The notes below the pieces were generated by a model, which made no database searches, was not told the DNA's origin, and saw only the letters and a list, made by a program, of their open reading frames with translations. A stretch of 64,000 nt of DNA from Olavius algarvensis associated proteobacterium Delta 3 (GTDB lineage: Bacteria > Desulfobacterota > Desulfobacteria > Desulfobacterales > CAFBRK01): assembly GCA_903231505.1 (NCBI GenBank), contig CAFBRK010000283.1:158470-222469 (forward strand), given 5' to 3'. Position numbers and translations under genes: made by a program. Positions within the stretch are counted from its first letter, which is position 1, and every line of letters starts with the position of its first letter. This document shows positions 16,051 through 24,570 of the stretch, one piece after another.

Positions 16051-17949
16051 TCAGGCGACCTCCTGATAGTCCGCATCCACTACATCGTCATTGTCGCCGG
16101 ACGTGTGGGTCGATGACGCGGCATCCCGGGGGCCGTTTCCGCCGGGTGTCTGTTGGTATGCCGACTCGGCCAGTTTGTGGGAAAGCCGGGTCAGCTCGCC
16201 GGTCCGGCTTCGGATCAGTTCCACGTCATTTCCGGACAGGGACTCCTTTAGCCGTGCGATCGCATCGTGAACCTCCGACAGGGTCGCCGGATCGACCTTA
16301 CCCTCAAGGTCGTTCAGGGATTTCTCGGAGGTATACATCAGGGCGTCCGCCTGGTTTCTGGCATCCACAAGATCCCGTTTCTTCCCGTCCTCCTCGGCAT
16401 GCATCTCAGCATCCTGAACAAGACGGTCGATCTCTTCCCGGGTCAAGCCGGAAGAAGACGTGATCTGGATGGACTGTTCCTTCCCGGTTCCCTTATCCCG
16501 GGCCGAAACGTTAACGATGCCGTCCGCGTTGATATCGAAAGTGACTTCGATCTGGGGCATGCCGCGTGGTGCCGGCGGAATGCCGAGCAGTTCGAATCGT
16601 CCCAGTGTTTTGTTATCGCCGGCCATTTCGCGCTCCCCCTGGAGCACGTGGACCGTGACCGCCGGTTGGTTGTCTTCTGCCGTGGAGAATATTTCAGACT
16701 TCTTGGCCGGAATCGTGGTATTTTTCTCGATCAACGGAGTCATGACACCGCCGAGGGTTTCAATACCCAGCGAGAGCGGGGTAACGTCCAGAAGAAGGAC
16801 GTCCTGAACTTCGCCGTCCATAACGCCGCCCTGTATCGCAGCACCGATGGCGACCACCTCGTCCGGATTGACGCTCTTGTTGGGGTCCTTTCCAAAAAAT
16901 CGGCGCACCCGTTCCTGTACGGCCGGCATCCGCGTCATCCCACCCACCAGAATGACCTCATCGACCTGTCCGGCCGTCAAACCGGCATCCTTCAGGGCAA
17001 CGGCGCAGGGTTCTTCCAGTTGATCCAGAAGGCTGCCGACCAGGGACTCCAGTTTGGCCCGGGTTATTTTCATGCTCAAATGCTTAGGACCGCCGGCATC
17101 GGCCGTAATAAACGGCAGATTGAGGTCTGTTTCCATGGTGGTGGAAAGCTCCATTTTCGCCTTTTCTGCAGCCTCTTTGAGGCGCTGAAGGGCCATCTTG
17201 TCATTTCTCAGATCGATTCCCTGGTCCTTTTTGAACTCATCGGCCAGGTATTCGATGATTTTTAAATCAAAATCCTCTCCTCCCAGATGGGTGTTTCCGT
17301 TAGTGGATTTCACTTCAAAAACACCGTCGCCGATTTCCAGGATAGAGATATCAAAAGTTCCGCCGCCCAGGTCAAAGACAGCGATCCGCTGGTCGCCTTT
17401 CTTGTCGAGTCCGTATGCCAGGGACGCGGCCGTCGGTTCATTGATGATCCGCTTCACATTCAGCCCGGCAATTTTTCCGGCATCCTTCGTTGCCTGGCGC
17501 TGACTGTCATTGAAATATGCCGGCACCGTAATAACGGCGTCAGTAAGCGTTTCACCCAAATGTGCCTCGGCCGTCTTCTTGATGTTGGCCAGAATATGCG
17601 ACGAAATCTCAGCCGGGCTGTAAAGTTTCCCCTGAATCCGGATGTGCGCATCCCCGTTGGGCGCCTTTTCGATCCGATACGGAAGCACTTTCTTGTCTTC
17701 AAGAACCTCCGAGGAATCGTATTTGCGGCCGATGAGCCGTTTTACCCCGAATACGGTATGTTCCGGATTGGTCACTGCCTGGCGTTTGGCAATCTGCCCG
17801 ACCAGCCGTTCACCCTTTTCCGTAATACCGACAACCGAGGGGGTTGTCCGGCCGCCCTCTTCATTGGTGATGACGTTCCCATCCCTGCCGTCCAGGACCC
17901 CAACGCAGGAATTTGTGGTCCCAAGGTCTATTCCAATTGTTTTCCCCAT
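16051..17949 (-). CDS. dnaK: Chaperone DnaK (Hsp70)
   Basis: 632 residues from the ATG at 17949, supported by GGAGG eight bases upstream; a GTG three codons earlier overlaps that ribosome site. Nucleotide-binding domain with GIDLGTTNS, the VPAYFNDSQRQATKDAG segment and DLGGGTFD; linker VLLLDVTPLSLGIE; substrate-binding domain; C-terminal lid ending in an acidic DDVVDADYQEV tail typical of bacterial DnaK. grpE and dnaJ are not adjacent. Folds nascent and stress-damaged proteins with DnaJ and GrpE. Confidence 0.98.
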   Translation of the reverse strand: MGKTIGIDLGTTNSCVGVLDGRDGNVITNEEGGRTTPSVVGITEKGERLVGQIAKRQAVTNPEHTVFGVKRLIGRKYDSSEVLEDKKVLPYRIEKAPNGDAHIRIQGKLYSPAEISSHILANIKKTAEAHLGETLTDAVITVPAYFNDSQRQATKDAGKIAGLNVKRIINEPTAASLAYGLDKKGDQRIAVFDLGGGTFDISILEIGDGVFEVKSTNGNTHLGGEDFDLKIIEYLADEFKKDQGIDLRNDKMALQRLKEAAEKAKMELSTTMETDLNLPFITADAGGPKHLSMKITRAKLESLVGSLLDQLEEPCAVALKDAGLTAGQVDEVILVGGMTRMPAVQERVRRFFGKDPNKSVNPDEVVAIGAAIQGGVMDGEVQDVLLLDVTPLSLGIETLGGVMTPLIEKNTTIPAKKSEIFSTAEDNQPAVTVHVLQGEREMAGDNKTLGRFELLGIPPAPRGMPQIEVTFDINADGIVNVSARDKGTGKEQSIQITSSSGLTREEIDRLVQDAEMHAEEDGKKRDLVDARNQADALMYTSEKSLNDLEGKVDPATLSEVHDAIARLKESLSGNDVELIRSRTGELTRLSHKLAESAYQQTPGGNGPRDAASSTHTSGDNDDVVDADYQEVA

Positions 17950-18037
17950 CGCGAACACCTCCCGTGTGCCAATACAGCACCTGTTAAGAGTATGATACCA
18001 TCACAAGAGTGTAAATGTTTAACAAATTGACAAGAAA

Positions 18038-18065
18038 AAAATAAGATTAATAGATGATATGTCAA
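18038..18065 (-). promoter_or_regulatory. Possible dnaK promoter
   Basis: On the minus strand TTGACA (18065-18060), 16-base spacer, TATTTT (18043-18038), about 90 bases before the dnaK ATG, in a notably AT-rich gap. I find no CIRCE element and no clear sigma-32 site. Confidence 0.3.
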
Positions 18066-18146
18066 TATAAAAACATTACTATTTAGTTTTTATAATATAT
18101 AATAATGCAATGGGGAGATTTTCAACGATTTCCAGACGAGATCGGG

Positions 18147-18965
18147 TCAGGGAGTTCCGGTGTAGTATTCCATGCCGAGGGTCCCTTCGGCGAGGGGCAA
18201 AACGTCCAACGGGGGCATGTTATACTTGAAAACCAGTTTCAGAAACGACCGGACGATACGGAAGGTGACGCCCCAGAGGATTTCGACGCTGTCGTTATCC
18301 TCGAAGCGGAAAGCGGGGAATTCCTGCGATGGCGTTCCCAGTCGGGCCGCCACCTCAGGGGAGTAGACAATCTGGTAGGTTCGATAATTTTGGGAGTCGA
18401 GCAGGTCACGGAGCGGTATCGTAATAATTCGCTCGACTTCCCAATTGGTTTTAAAGTGCTGCTCGGAGTCCAACCACACGGCCATCGGCTGTATCTGTCG
18501 ATCAAACATGACCAGTTGCTGGGCCGGGAGGGGTCCGAGAAAATCAACTCCGAACGGGCTCAGGTTCATTTCCTCAAGACTTTCACGCAAACCGGTCGCC
18601 AGCAAAAGCGCCATATCATCGCCGTCCTGGCGGGATCGCCGTCGCCAGGCCCGCCAGTACGGCCATTGGGTTAACGGCGATCCGGACAGCTGGAGGGCCC
18701 GTGCAATCATATCGTCCAGCGGCAGCTCGGAACCGCCCCCCGGAAAACACAGGTCTCCGGGCTGTCGCACCTTGTGTGAACGTTTGTTGAGGATCAGGTG
18801 CGGGCTGCCGTCGTCAGGGGATGTCCACAGCGGCACCAATACCGAGGACGAAGGTACCACCGCAGACGCCTGCGTGTCGGCACCTGCGGTTTCCAGGGCC
18901 TGGCCATACAACTCCCCGGTGATGCATTGTTTAAGATGAGACACGCTGTGGGGCAGACAGTCCAA
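18147..18965 (-). CDS. NUDIX hydrolase, CoA diphosphatase-like
   Basis: 272 residues. A strand-turn segment RQPGDLCFPGGGSE resembles CoA pyrophosphatases (KxHxGqv.fPGG), followed by the Nudix helix ATGLRESLEEMNL. The two halves of the Nudix box are separated by an insertion of roughly 40 residues, longer than usual. The later LGPL and VMFDRQIQPMAV segments fit the YeaB/NudL group. Substrate CoA, acyl-CoA or another dinucleotide is inferred. Confidence 0.72.
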   Translation of the reverse strand: MDCLPHSVSHLKQCITGELYGQALETAGADTQASAVVPSSSVLVPLWTSPDDGSPHLILNKRSHKVRQPGDLCFPGGGSELPLDDMIARALQLSGSPLTQWPYWRAWRRRSRQDGDDMALLLATGLRESLEEMNLSPFGVDFLGPLPAQQLVMFDRQIQPMAVWLDSEQHFKTNWEVERIITIPLRDLLDSQNYRTYQIVYSPEVAARLGTPSQEFPAFRFEDNDSVEILWGVTFRIVRSFLKLVFKYNMPPLDVLPLAEGTLGMEYYTGTP

Positions 18966-19021
18966 TTTATGGGCATCCTTTAAAAGTTCGCTTTCATATC
19001 CTTATCAGACCGGATTCCATT

Positions 19022-19465
19022 TTGATAGTGGCCTTCACCAAGGCCGCCACCCAAGAGTTGAACGCGCGGATCCGGGGATTCCTCATGTCCCGCGAGTCTG
19101 AGAAAGCACTTGAAATGTTTAACCGTTTCAGGATATTATGCGCCACCACAGTCGGATCATGGGGCGTTGGAGCGCTCAACGATCAGGCATTCCGTGTGCT
19201 GGGAGCCCATGGGCGGAATCCATCCGGCAGTGACATCCGGTACCCGGGCCGGCCGATATCGATCACCCGCAACGATGACCATCTGAATCTGTCCGATGGA
19301 GACCTCGGCATCGTGGTCACGGATCGCGTGAGCGGGGATAGCAACGTGACGGCCTGTTTCCCAGGATCCTCCGGAGCCATAAGGAGACTCCAGCCCCGAA
19401 GACTCCGGGCCACGATGCGGCATTTGCCATGGCCGTCACCATCATAATGACCCATCCCGATACCG
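19022..19465 (+). pseudogene. recD: recD (exodeoxyribonuclease V alpha subunit) remnant
   Basis: A frame of about 130 codons matches the C-terminal region of RecD: MFNRFRILCATTVGSWGV (RecD: FNRxxLLCALRxGPxGV), YPGRPISITRNDDHLNLSDG followed by DLGIVV (RecD: WYxGRPVMITRNDxxLGLFNGDIGI), and GAIRRLQPRRL. After about 19408 the match shifts frame to HDAAFAMAVTI, where RecD reads HETxFAMTVHKSQGSEF. The helicase N-terminal part and the final motif VI are missing. A decayed, truncated gene; no recB or recC nearby. Confidence 0.7.
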
Positions 19466-19513
19466 ATTCTGGTGTGACATACATTCGGGACAACACACTC
19501 TGGGGGGCTCTTT

Positions 19514-20534
19514 ATGAAAAAGACATCGATCGCAGGCACCGGCCGATATGTGCCGCCGCGTAAAGTCACCAACAAGGACCTGAGCCGATGGATGGAAACG
19601 TCGGATGAATGGATCCGGCAGCGAACCGGAATTGAGGAACGATACTGGGTCCCCGAAGAAGGCGGAGTCGGCGCTTCGGATCTGGGACTCGAGGCATCCC
19701 GGATCGCCCTGGAAAAAGCCGGTTGGGAGCCCGGGGATATCGATCTCATTATTTTCGCAACGCTGAGTCCGGACATTTTTTTCCCCGGACCCGGCTGTTT
19801 GATGCAGCAGAAGCTTGGCCTCGACCGGACACCGGCGCTGGATATCCGACAGCAGTGCACCGGATTTCTGTATGGCCTGGCAACGGCGGATGCCTTTATT
19901 CGCAGCGGATATTATGAAAAAATTCTGTTTGTCGGTGGTGAGGTGCACAGCACCGGCCTGGATCTTTCCACAGAAGGACGGGATGTTTCCGCCATCTTTG
20001 GGGACGGGGCCGGAGCGGTATGTCTGGCATGTGTCGACGATGGAGCCCCCACGGGCATTCTGGCGTCCGCCCTCCATGCGGAAGGGGCAAATGGCCGGCA
20101 GCCTCATGATTGAAGCGCCGGCATCCCGCAACTGGCCGAGAATGAGTGAAACAATGATTCGGGAAGGCCGCCATTTCCCGATCATGGATGGCCAGAAAAT
20201 TTTCAAGACGGCCGTTCGCCGGCTTCCGGAGGTCGCCCACCGAACCCTGGCGGCGGCCGGTTTGAAATCCGAAGATATCGATCTATACATCCCCCACCAG
20301 GCCAACTTGCGCATCAACCAGGCCTTTCAAAGGGCCATGGGGCTGCCCGAGGACAAGGTCTTTCACAATGTTCAAAAGTTCGGCAACACCACAGCGGCCA
20401 GCATCCCCATCGCTCTGGACGAGGCCCTTGAAAGGGGGATTATCGGGCCCGGAAGTACCGTCATGTTTATCGCACTGGGCGCCGGATTGACCTGGGGCGC
20501 AGTTATATTTCGATTCGGGTCCCATTCCCTCTAG
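19514..20534 (+). CDS. fabH: 3-oxoacyl-ACP synthase III (FabH type), with apparent frameshift
   Basis: Two frames together give a full-length KAS III of about 339 residues. Frame one (19514 to about 20087) holds C115 in DIRQQCTGFLYG. After the GGGG run at 20084-20087, the +1-shifted frame continues the conserved sequence (MAGSLMIEAPASRN onward) with the catalytic His in YIPHQANLRINQ and Asn in KFGNTTAASIP. Removing one G restores GILASALHAEGQMAGSLMIE. As written, the first frame ends prematurely at a TGA at about 20113. All triad residues survive, which favours a recent lesion or an assembly error. FabH condenses acetyl-CoA with malonyl-ACP; a specialised acyl substrate is possible as other fab genes are absent. 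Confidence 0.85.
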
Positions 20535-20581
20535 CCCGAACACTGCAAGAACTCGTTTCAGCGGATGGCTGAAAAGAAACA

Positions 20582-21847
20582 ATGTCGAAACTCATTAAAA
20601 TCTTAGTGAAAAAGGGTGTCCGTATTCCGAATCCGGAAAGCGTGGAAATCGGTGAGGACGTTTTCCCGGAACGGATCTCCGGAAACCAAGTGGTGATTCA
20701 CACCGGATGCAAGATTTTCGGCGCCAAGACATTTATCCATGACGGATGCCGTATCGGATACGAAGGTCCCGTGACCATGGAAAACTGCCGAATCGGGGCG
20801 GACGTCAACCTGGGTTCCGGCTTTTTTCGTGGAGCGGTGTTTCTCAACGGAGCCAGCGCCGGCAGCGGCTCCCACGTCCGTGAGGGGACGATCCTGGAGG
20901 AGCAGGCGAAGATTGCCCACGCGGTGGGGCTTAAACAGACTATTTTATTTCCCTTCGTTACCCTGGGCAGCCTGATCAATTTTTGCGACTGTCTCATGGC
21001 CGGCGGGTCTAGCCGCACCGACCACAGCGAAGTGGGCAGTTCCTTTATTCATTTCAACTACACCCCCAACCAGGACAAGGCCACGCCGTCGCTCATCGGA
21101 GATGTCCCACGGGGCGTCATGTTGACCCGGTCGCCGATCTTCCTGGGGGGGCAGGGGGGTCTGGTCGGCCCCTGTCGACTGGCTTTTGGTACGATCACGG
21201 CAGCCGGCACCATTTGGCGTCGGGATGAAACGGAGCCGGGAATGCTTTTGTACGAAGGGCTGGGTCGCCGCGGCCGCAAGTCCTTCCATTCCGGATTGTA
21301 TCGGAATGTCAAGCGGATCACCCTCAACAACCTCACCTACATTGCCAATCTCGCAGCCCTGCTGCACTGGTATCGCCACGTGCGCAGGCTGTTTGTTTCC
21401 GAACGGTTTCCGGAAGCCCTGTCGGAAGGCCTTCAAGAAACGGTCCGGACCGGCATCGAAGAACGGATCCGTCAATTCGAAAAATTCGTCGGGAACCTGT
21501 CCCGATCGATTCAGCTGCACCACGCCATTTCTGAAAAAAACATCACTAAACTGCAGCTGAGTCAGAAAGAAGCGCTTATGAAGGTATGGCCCGAAATCAA
21601 AGCCGGACTCCGGAATGGTGCGGGTCATACGGGAGACGACAGTCTTCGCGACACTTTTCTGGAGGCTGTTCAGCGCGGTATCCCCAAAGACGGCTCGGAG
21701 TACCTGGAGGTCATTACAGGGCTTCCCCGCGGCATTTCGGAAACCGGAACCCGATGGCTGGAGACGATCGTGGATCAGGTACGTGGCACCGCGCTGGGAC
21801 AGCTGCCCTCTTTTAAGGAGCCATCGACGGGAGGGGAGGGCGGATGA
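20582..21847 (+). CDS. Left-handed beta-helix protein, UDP-GlcNAc pyrophosphorylase/acetyltransferase-like
   Basis: 421 residues. Residues about 20-215 show hexapeptide-type repeats (IHTGCKIFGAKTFIHDGCRI, IGADVNLGSGFF, GLVGPCRLAFGTITAAGTI) with the GSSxTDHSEVGSSFIHFNYT stretch seen in the GlmU acyltransferase half. No GlmU-type nucleotidyltransferase domain precedes it. The C-terminal 190 residues are helical. It overlaps glmM by four bases (ATGA), so a role in amino-sugar nucleotide synthesis, such as acetylation of glucosamine-1-phosphate, is a reasonable inference, not proven. Confidence 0.7.
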   Translation: MSKLIKILVKKGVRIPNPESVEIGEDVFPERISGNQVVIHTGCKIFGAKTFIHDGCRIGYEGPVTMENCRIGADVNLGSGFFRGAVFLNGASAGSGSHVREGTILEEQAKIAHAVGLKQTILFPFVTLGSLINFCDCLMAGGSSRTDHSEVGSSFIHFNYTPNQDKATPSLIGDVPRGVMLTRSPIFLGGQGGLVGPCRLAFGTITAAGTIWRRDETEPGMLLYEGLGRRGRKSFHSGLYRNVKRITLNNLTYIANLAALLHWYRHVRRLFVSERFPEALSEGLQETVRTGIEERIRQFEKFVGNLSRSIQLHHAISEKNITKLQLSQKEALMKVWPEIKAGLRNGAGHTGDDSLRDTFLEAVQRGIPKDGSEYLEVITGLPRGISETGTRWLETIVDQVRGTALGQLPSFKEPSTGGEGG

Positions 21848-23199
21848 AACTGTTCGGGACAGACGGTATTCGCGGAGTTGCCAATACAGAACCCATGACG
21901 GCGGACACCGCCGTCAAGGTTGGCCGGGCGGTGGCCGACACGCTGTGCCGCAGCGCATCTTCGAGCATGGTCATCGGGACGGACACCCGGATATCCGGGA
22001 GTATGCTGGCCAGCGCGGTGGCCGCCGGTGCCGCGTCAGCCGGAACCGATGTACATATGGCCGGGGTGGTGCCGACACCGGCGGTGGCCCGACTAACCGT
22101 CCGGATCGGTGCCGGCGCTGGTATTGTCATCTCCGCTTCCCACAACCCGTTCACGGACAATGGCATCAAGGTGTTTGACGGTCAGGGTATGAAATTGAAT
22201 GAAGCCGCCGAGCGGGATATCGAAGCCATGATCACCGGCGGCGCCCGTTTGCCCGCGGCCGGCTTGGCGATCGACGCCGGTCGGGTGGAACGCCTCTCGG
22301 GTGCCGGGGAACAGTATGTCGATTTCCTGGTGGACCGTTTTTCCGATCATCTCACACTAAAGAACCTTCCGGTGGTGATGGATTGCGCCAACGGTGCCAC
22401 GTCTCGGATTGCCCCGGCCGTCTTTACCCGCCTCGGCGCCAAAGTGACCCCCATGAACACGACACCCGATGGCAGGAACATTAACCGGGATTGCGGATCC
22501 GAACATCCCGAGCAGCTTGCCGACTCGGTGGTCCGACACAAGGCGGCGGTCGGATTCGCCTTTGACGGCGACGGGGATCGTATGGTGGCCGCTGATGCGT
22601 CCGGACAGATGCTCACCGGAGATCAGGTCATTGCCATTTGTTCAGCATACCTCAAAGATAGGGGTCAACTGCGGAGCAACCGGGTTGTCTCCACGGTGAT
22701 GAGCAATATGGGGCTTTCCATGGCGCTGGAACAGCTGAACATCGAACATGGGATCACCGCCGTGGGCGATCGACACGTACAGCATGAGATGGTCCGCAGT
22801 GGAGCGGTTCTTGGGGGGGAAGATTCCGGCCACCTGATTTTCCGGGATTACCACACCACCGGCGACGGGATTATTGCAGCCCTGTTTCTGCTCCGGGTGA
22901 TGGCGGACCGAAACCAGTCGTTATCTCAACTGAAACAGGTCATGGAGGTGCTTCCACAGGCATTGGTGAACGTGGTCGTGGCGGAAAAACCCGCCCTGGA
23001 CACCCTGCCGGATGTGGTGACGGCGATTCGAAAGGTGGAAGAGGCCCTGGGCAAGCAGGGTCGGGTGCTGGTCCGTTACTCTGGGACAGAACCCGTCTGC
23101 CGGGTGATGGTGGAGGCGGCCTCGAATTCGGATGCAGAACGTTTCGGTGAGCGGATCGCCGTCGTACTGAAAAACGTAATCGGCTCGAAAAGTCATTGA
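21844..23199 (+). CDS. glmM: Phosphoglucosamine mutase
   Basis: 451 residues, usual length. N-terminal FGTDGIRGVANT, phosphoserine loop ISASHNPFTDNG with catalytic Ser99, metal loop AFDGDGDR, sugar-binding GGEDSGH, and C-terminal phosphate-binding RYSGTEP. Converts glucosamine-6-phosphate to glucosamine-1-phosphate for UDP-GlcNAc synthesis in the cytoplasm. Translationally coupled to the upstream beta-helix protein. Confidence 0.95.
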   Translation: MKLFGTDGIRGVANTEPMTADTAVKVGRAVADTLCRSASSSMVIGTDTRISGSMLASAVAAGAASAGTDVHMAGVVPTPAVARLTVRIGAGAGIVISASHNPFTDNGIKVFDGQGMKLNEAAERDIEAMITGGARLPAAGLAIDAGRVERLSGAGEQYVDFLVDRFSDHLTLKNLPVVMDCANGATSRIAPAVFTRLGAKVTPMNTTPDGRNINRDCGSEHPEQLADSVVRHKAAVGFAFDGDGDRMVAADASGQMLTGDQVIAICSAYLKDRGQLRSNRVVSTVMSNMGLSMALEQLNIEHGITAVGDRHVQHEMVRSGAVLGGEDSGHLIFRDYHTTGDGIIAALFLLRVMADRNQSLSQLKQVMEVLPQALVNVVVAEKPALDTLPDVVTAIRKVEEALGKQGRVLVRYSGTEPVCRVMVEAASNSDAERFGERIAVVLKNVIGSKSH

Positions 23200-23247
23200 T
23201 AACAGACAGTTCAAGCCGACTTCAATATTGATTCACTGACCCGGCAC

Positions 23248-23949
23248 TTAATCCCGTTGCCCGCCCAGAATCATCAACAGGTATTGGAACATCAGGATGA
23301 AATCGAGGTACAGCGTCAGGGCACCGATGATGGCGCCTTTGCGGACCACGGCACCATCCAGTCCGGCAGGCTGGGTCAACGCCATGTGCTTGAGTTTCTG
23401 GGTGTCATAGGCGGTAAGGCCGGCAAACACCAATACACCGATGTAGCTGATGATCATCTGCATGGCGGGGTTTCGCAGGAATATATTGACCACACTGGCG
23501 ATAATGATGCCGATCAGCCCCATGAACATAAAGCTGCCCACACCGGTCAAATCCCGTTTGGTGACCCAGCCATACACACTCAAGGCCCCGAACATGGCCG
23601 CGCAGACAAAGAAGGTGGTCGAAATATGGGCTGTCGTATATACTTTGAAGATGAATGACAACATCGCCCCGTTGAGACTTGCATAGACCATAAACAGCAC
23701 CGTTGCCCTGGACGCACTCATTCGGCTGATGCGCGCGGAAAGGTAAAACACCAGTCCAATGAGTCCAATGGCCAGAATCCAGAACCCCTGTTGAACGGTT
23801 GCCATGATGGCATCGTTCTGGGAAACAAACCAGGCGACACCGCCGGTCATGGCCAGTCCGATAAGCATCCAGTTATACACGCTCCGCATGTACCCATTGA
23901 CCAACACCTGGGTTTGTGTTTGAGTTTGCTGAATTGGCTGGGAATTCAT
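23248..23949 (-). CDS. Bax inhibitor-1/YccA family membrane protein
   Basis: 233 residues with seven hydrophobic segments, the first about 25-45. Family signatures include VYNWMLIGLAMTG in the first helix, GVLVFAGLTAYDTQKLKHM near the sixth, and ALTLYLDFILMFQYLL at the end. AGGAGG lies four bases before the ATG. Members act as pH-sensitive calcium leak channels or modulate FtsH; the substrate here is unknown. Convergent with glmM. Confidence 0.92.
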   Translation of the reverse strand: MNSQPIQQTQTQTQVLVNGYMRSVYNWMLIGLAMTGGVAWFVSQNDAIMATVQQGFWILAIGLIGLVFYLSARISRMSASRATVLFMVYASLNGAMLSFIFKVYTTAHISTTFFVCAAMFGALSVYGWVTKRDLTGVGSFMFMGLIGIIIASVVNIFLRNPAMQMIISYIGVLVFAGLTAYDTQKLKHMALTQPAGLDGAVVRKGAIIGALTLYLDFILMFQYLLMILGGQRD

Positions 23950-24137
23950 AGATCCTCCTGTTTGTGTGACGTCACATTATGTTTGTCGATGGTGATCGAA
24001 CGCATTTGTTCAACAGACAAAAAATAACGCAAGACGCCATAATTTCAAGTGGGGCATCCCGCTGAGAGCTGCGCCATGAACATGTGTCCCCGTGACGATC
24101 GTACGGAACGCAAAAGAGTCCCAGGGTGTCGATTTCC

Positions 24138-24515
24138 ATGATGCGTCCGGAACAGATTTATCAGCATTTACTAGATGTGGCCGAGAAAGTCCAGATCACC
24201 GTCTCGGAAGAAAATCTACGGCGCACCGGTATCAAAGCGAAAAGCGGCCTTTGCCGGATCCATGGAAAGGATATCTATATCATGGACAAAAAGGCCACCA
24301 TCCGGGAAAAGGTGTCTCTGCTGGCTGGCTGTCTGGCCCGTTGGCCCCTCGATGATATCTATATCGTGCCGGCGGTCCGGGAGGTGATTCAGAAATATCC
24401 GATAAACGACGCCGAAGGATCACGCCCTCCGGAACCGGAATCCCCGGATCCGAACACGGAAGGGGACGCCGATTCCGGAGGGGATGCGCCAGAATGGAGC
24501 TCGATATCGACATAA
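24138..24515 (+). CDS. Uncharacterised small protein upstream of xseA
   Basis: 125 residues starting at one of two adjacent ATGs (24138/24141); no strong ribosome site. The first 90 residues look folded (IYQHLLDVAEKVQITVSEEN, IHGKDIYIMDKKATIREKV, YIVPAVREVI); the tail is Pro-, Glu- and Asp-rich and probably disordered. Not recognised. Same strand as xseA with a 55-bp gap, so possibly co-transcribed. Confidence 0.6.
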   Translation: MMRPEQIYQHLLDVAEKVQITVSEENLRRTGIKAKSGLCRIHGKDIYIMDKKATIREKVSLLAGCLARWPLDDIYIVPAVREVIQKYPINDAEGSRPPEPESPDPNTEGDADSGGDAPEWSSIST

Positions 24516-24570
24516 GTTTACATAATATACATTATCAGACATTAATAGGGTGTCCCGTATTGTTGCCGCC

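Noticed and set aside
16267..17265. 332-codon plus-strand frame
   Set aside because: Antisense shadow of dnaK.
17950..18110. CIRCE or sigma-32 site upstream of dnaK
   Set aside because: No matching inverted repeat or CTTGAAA/CCCCAT pair is present.
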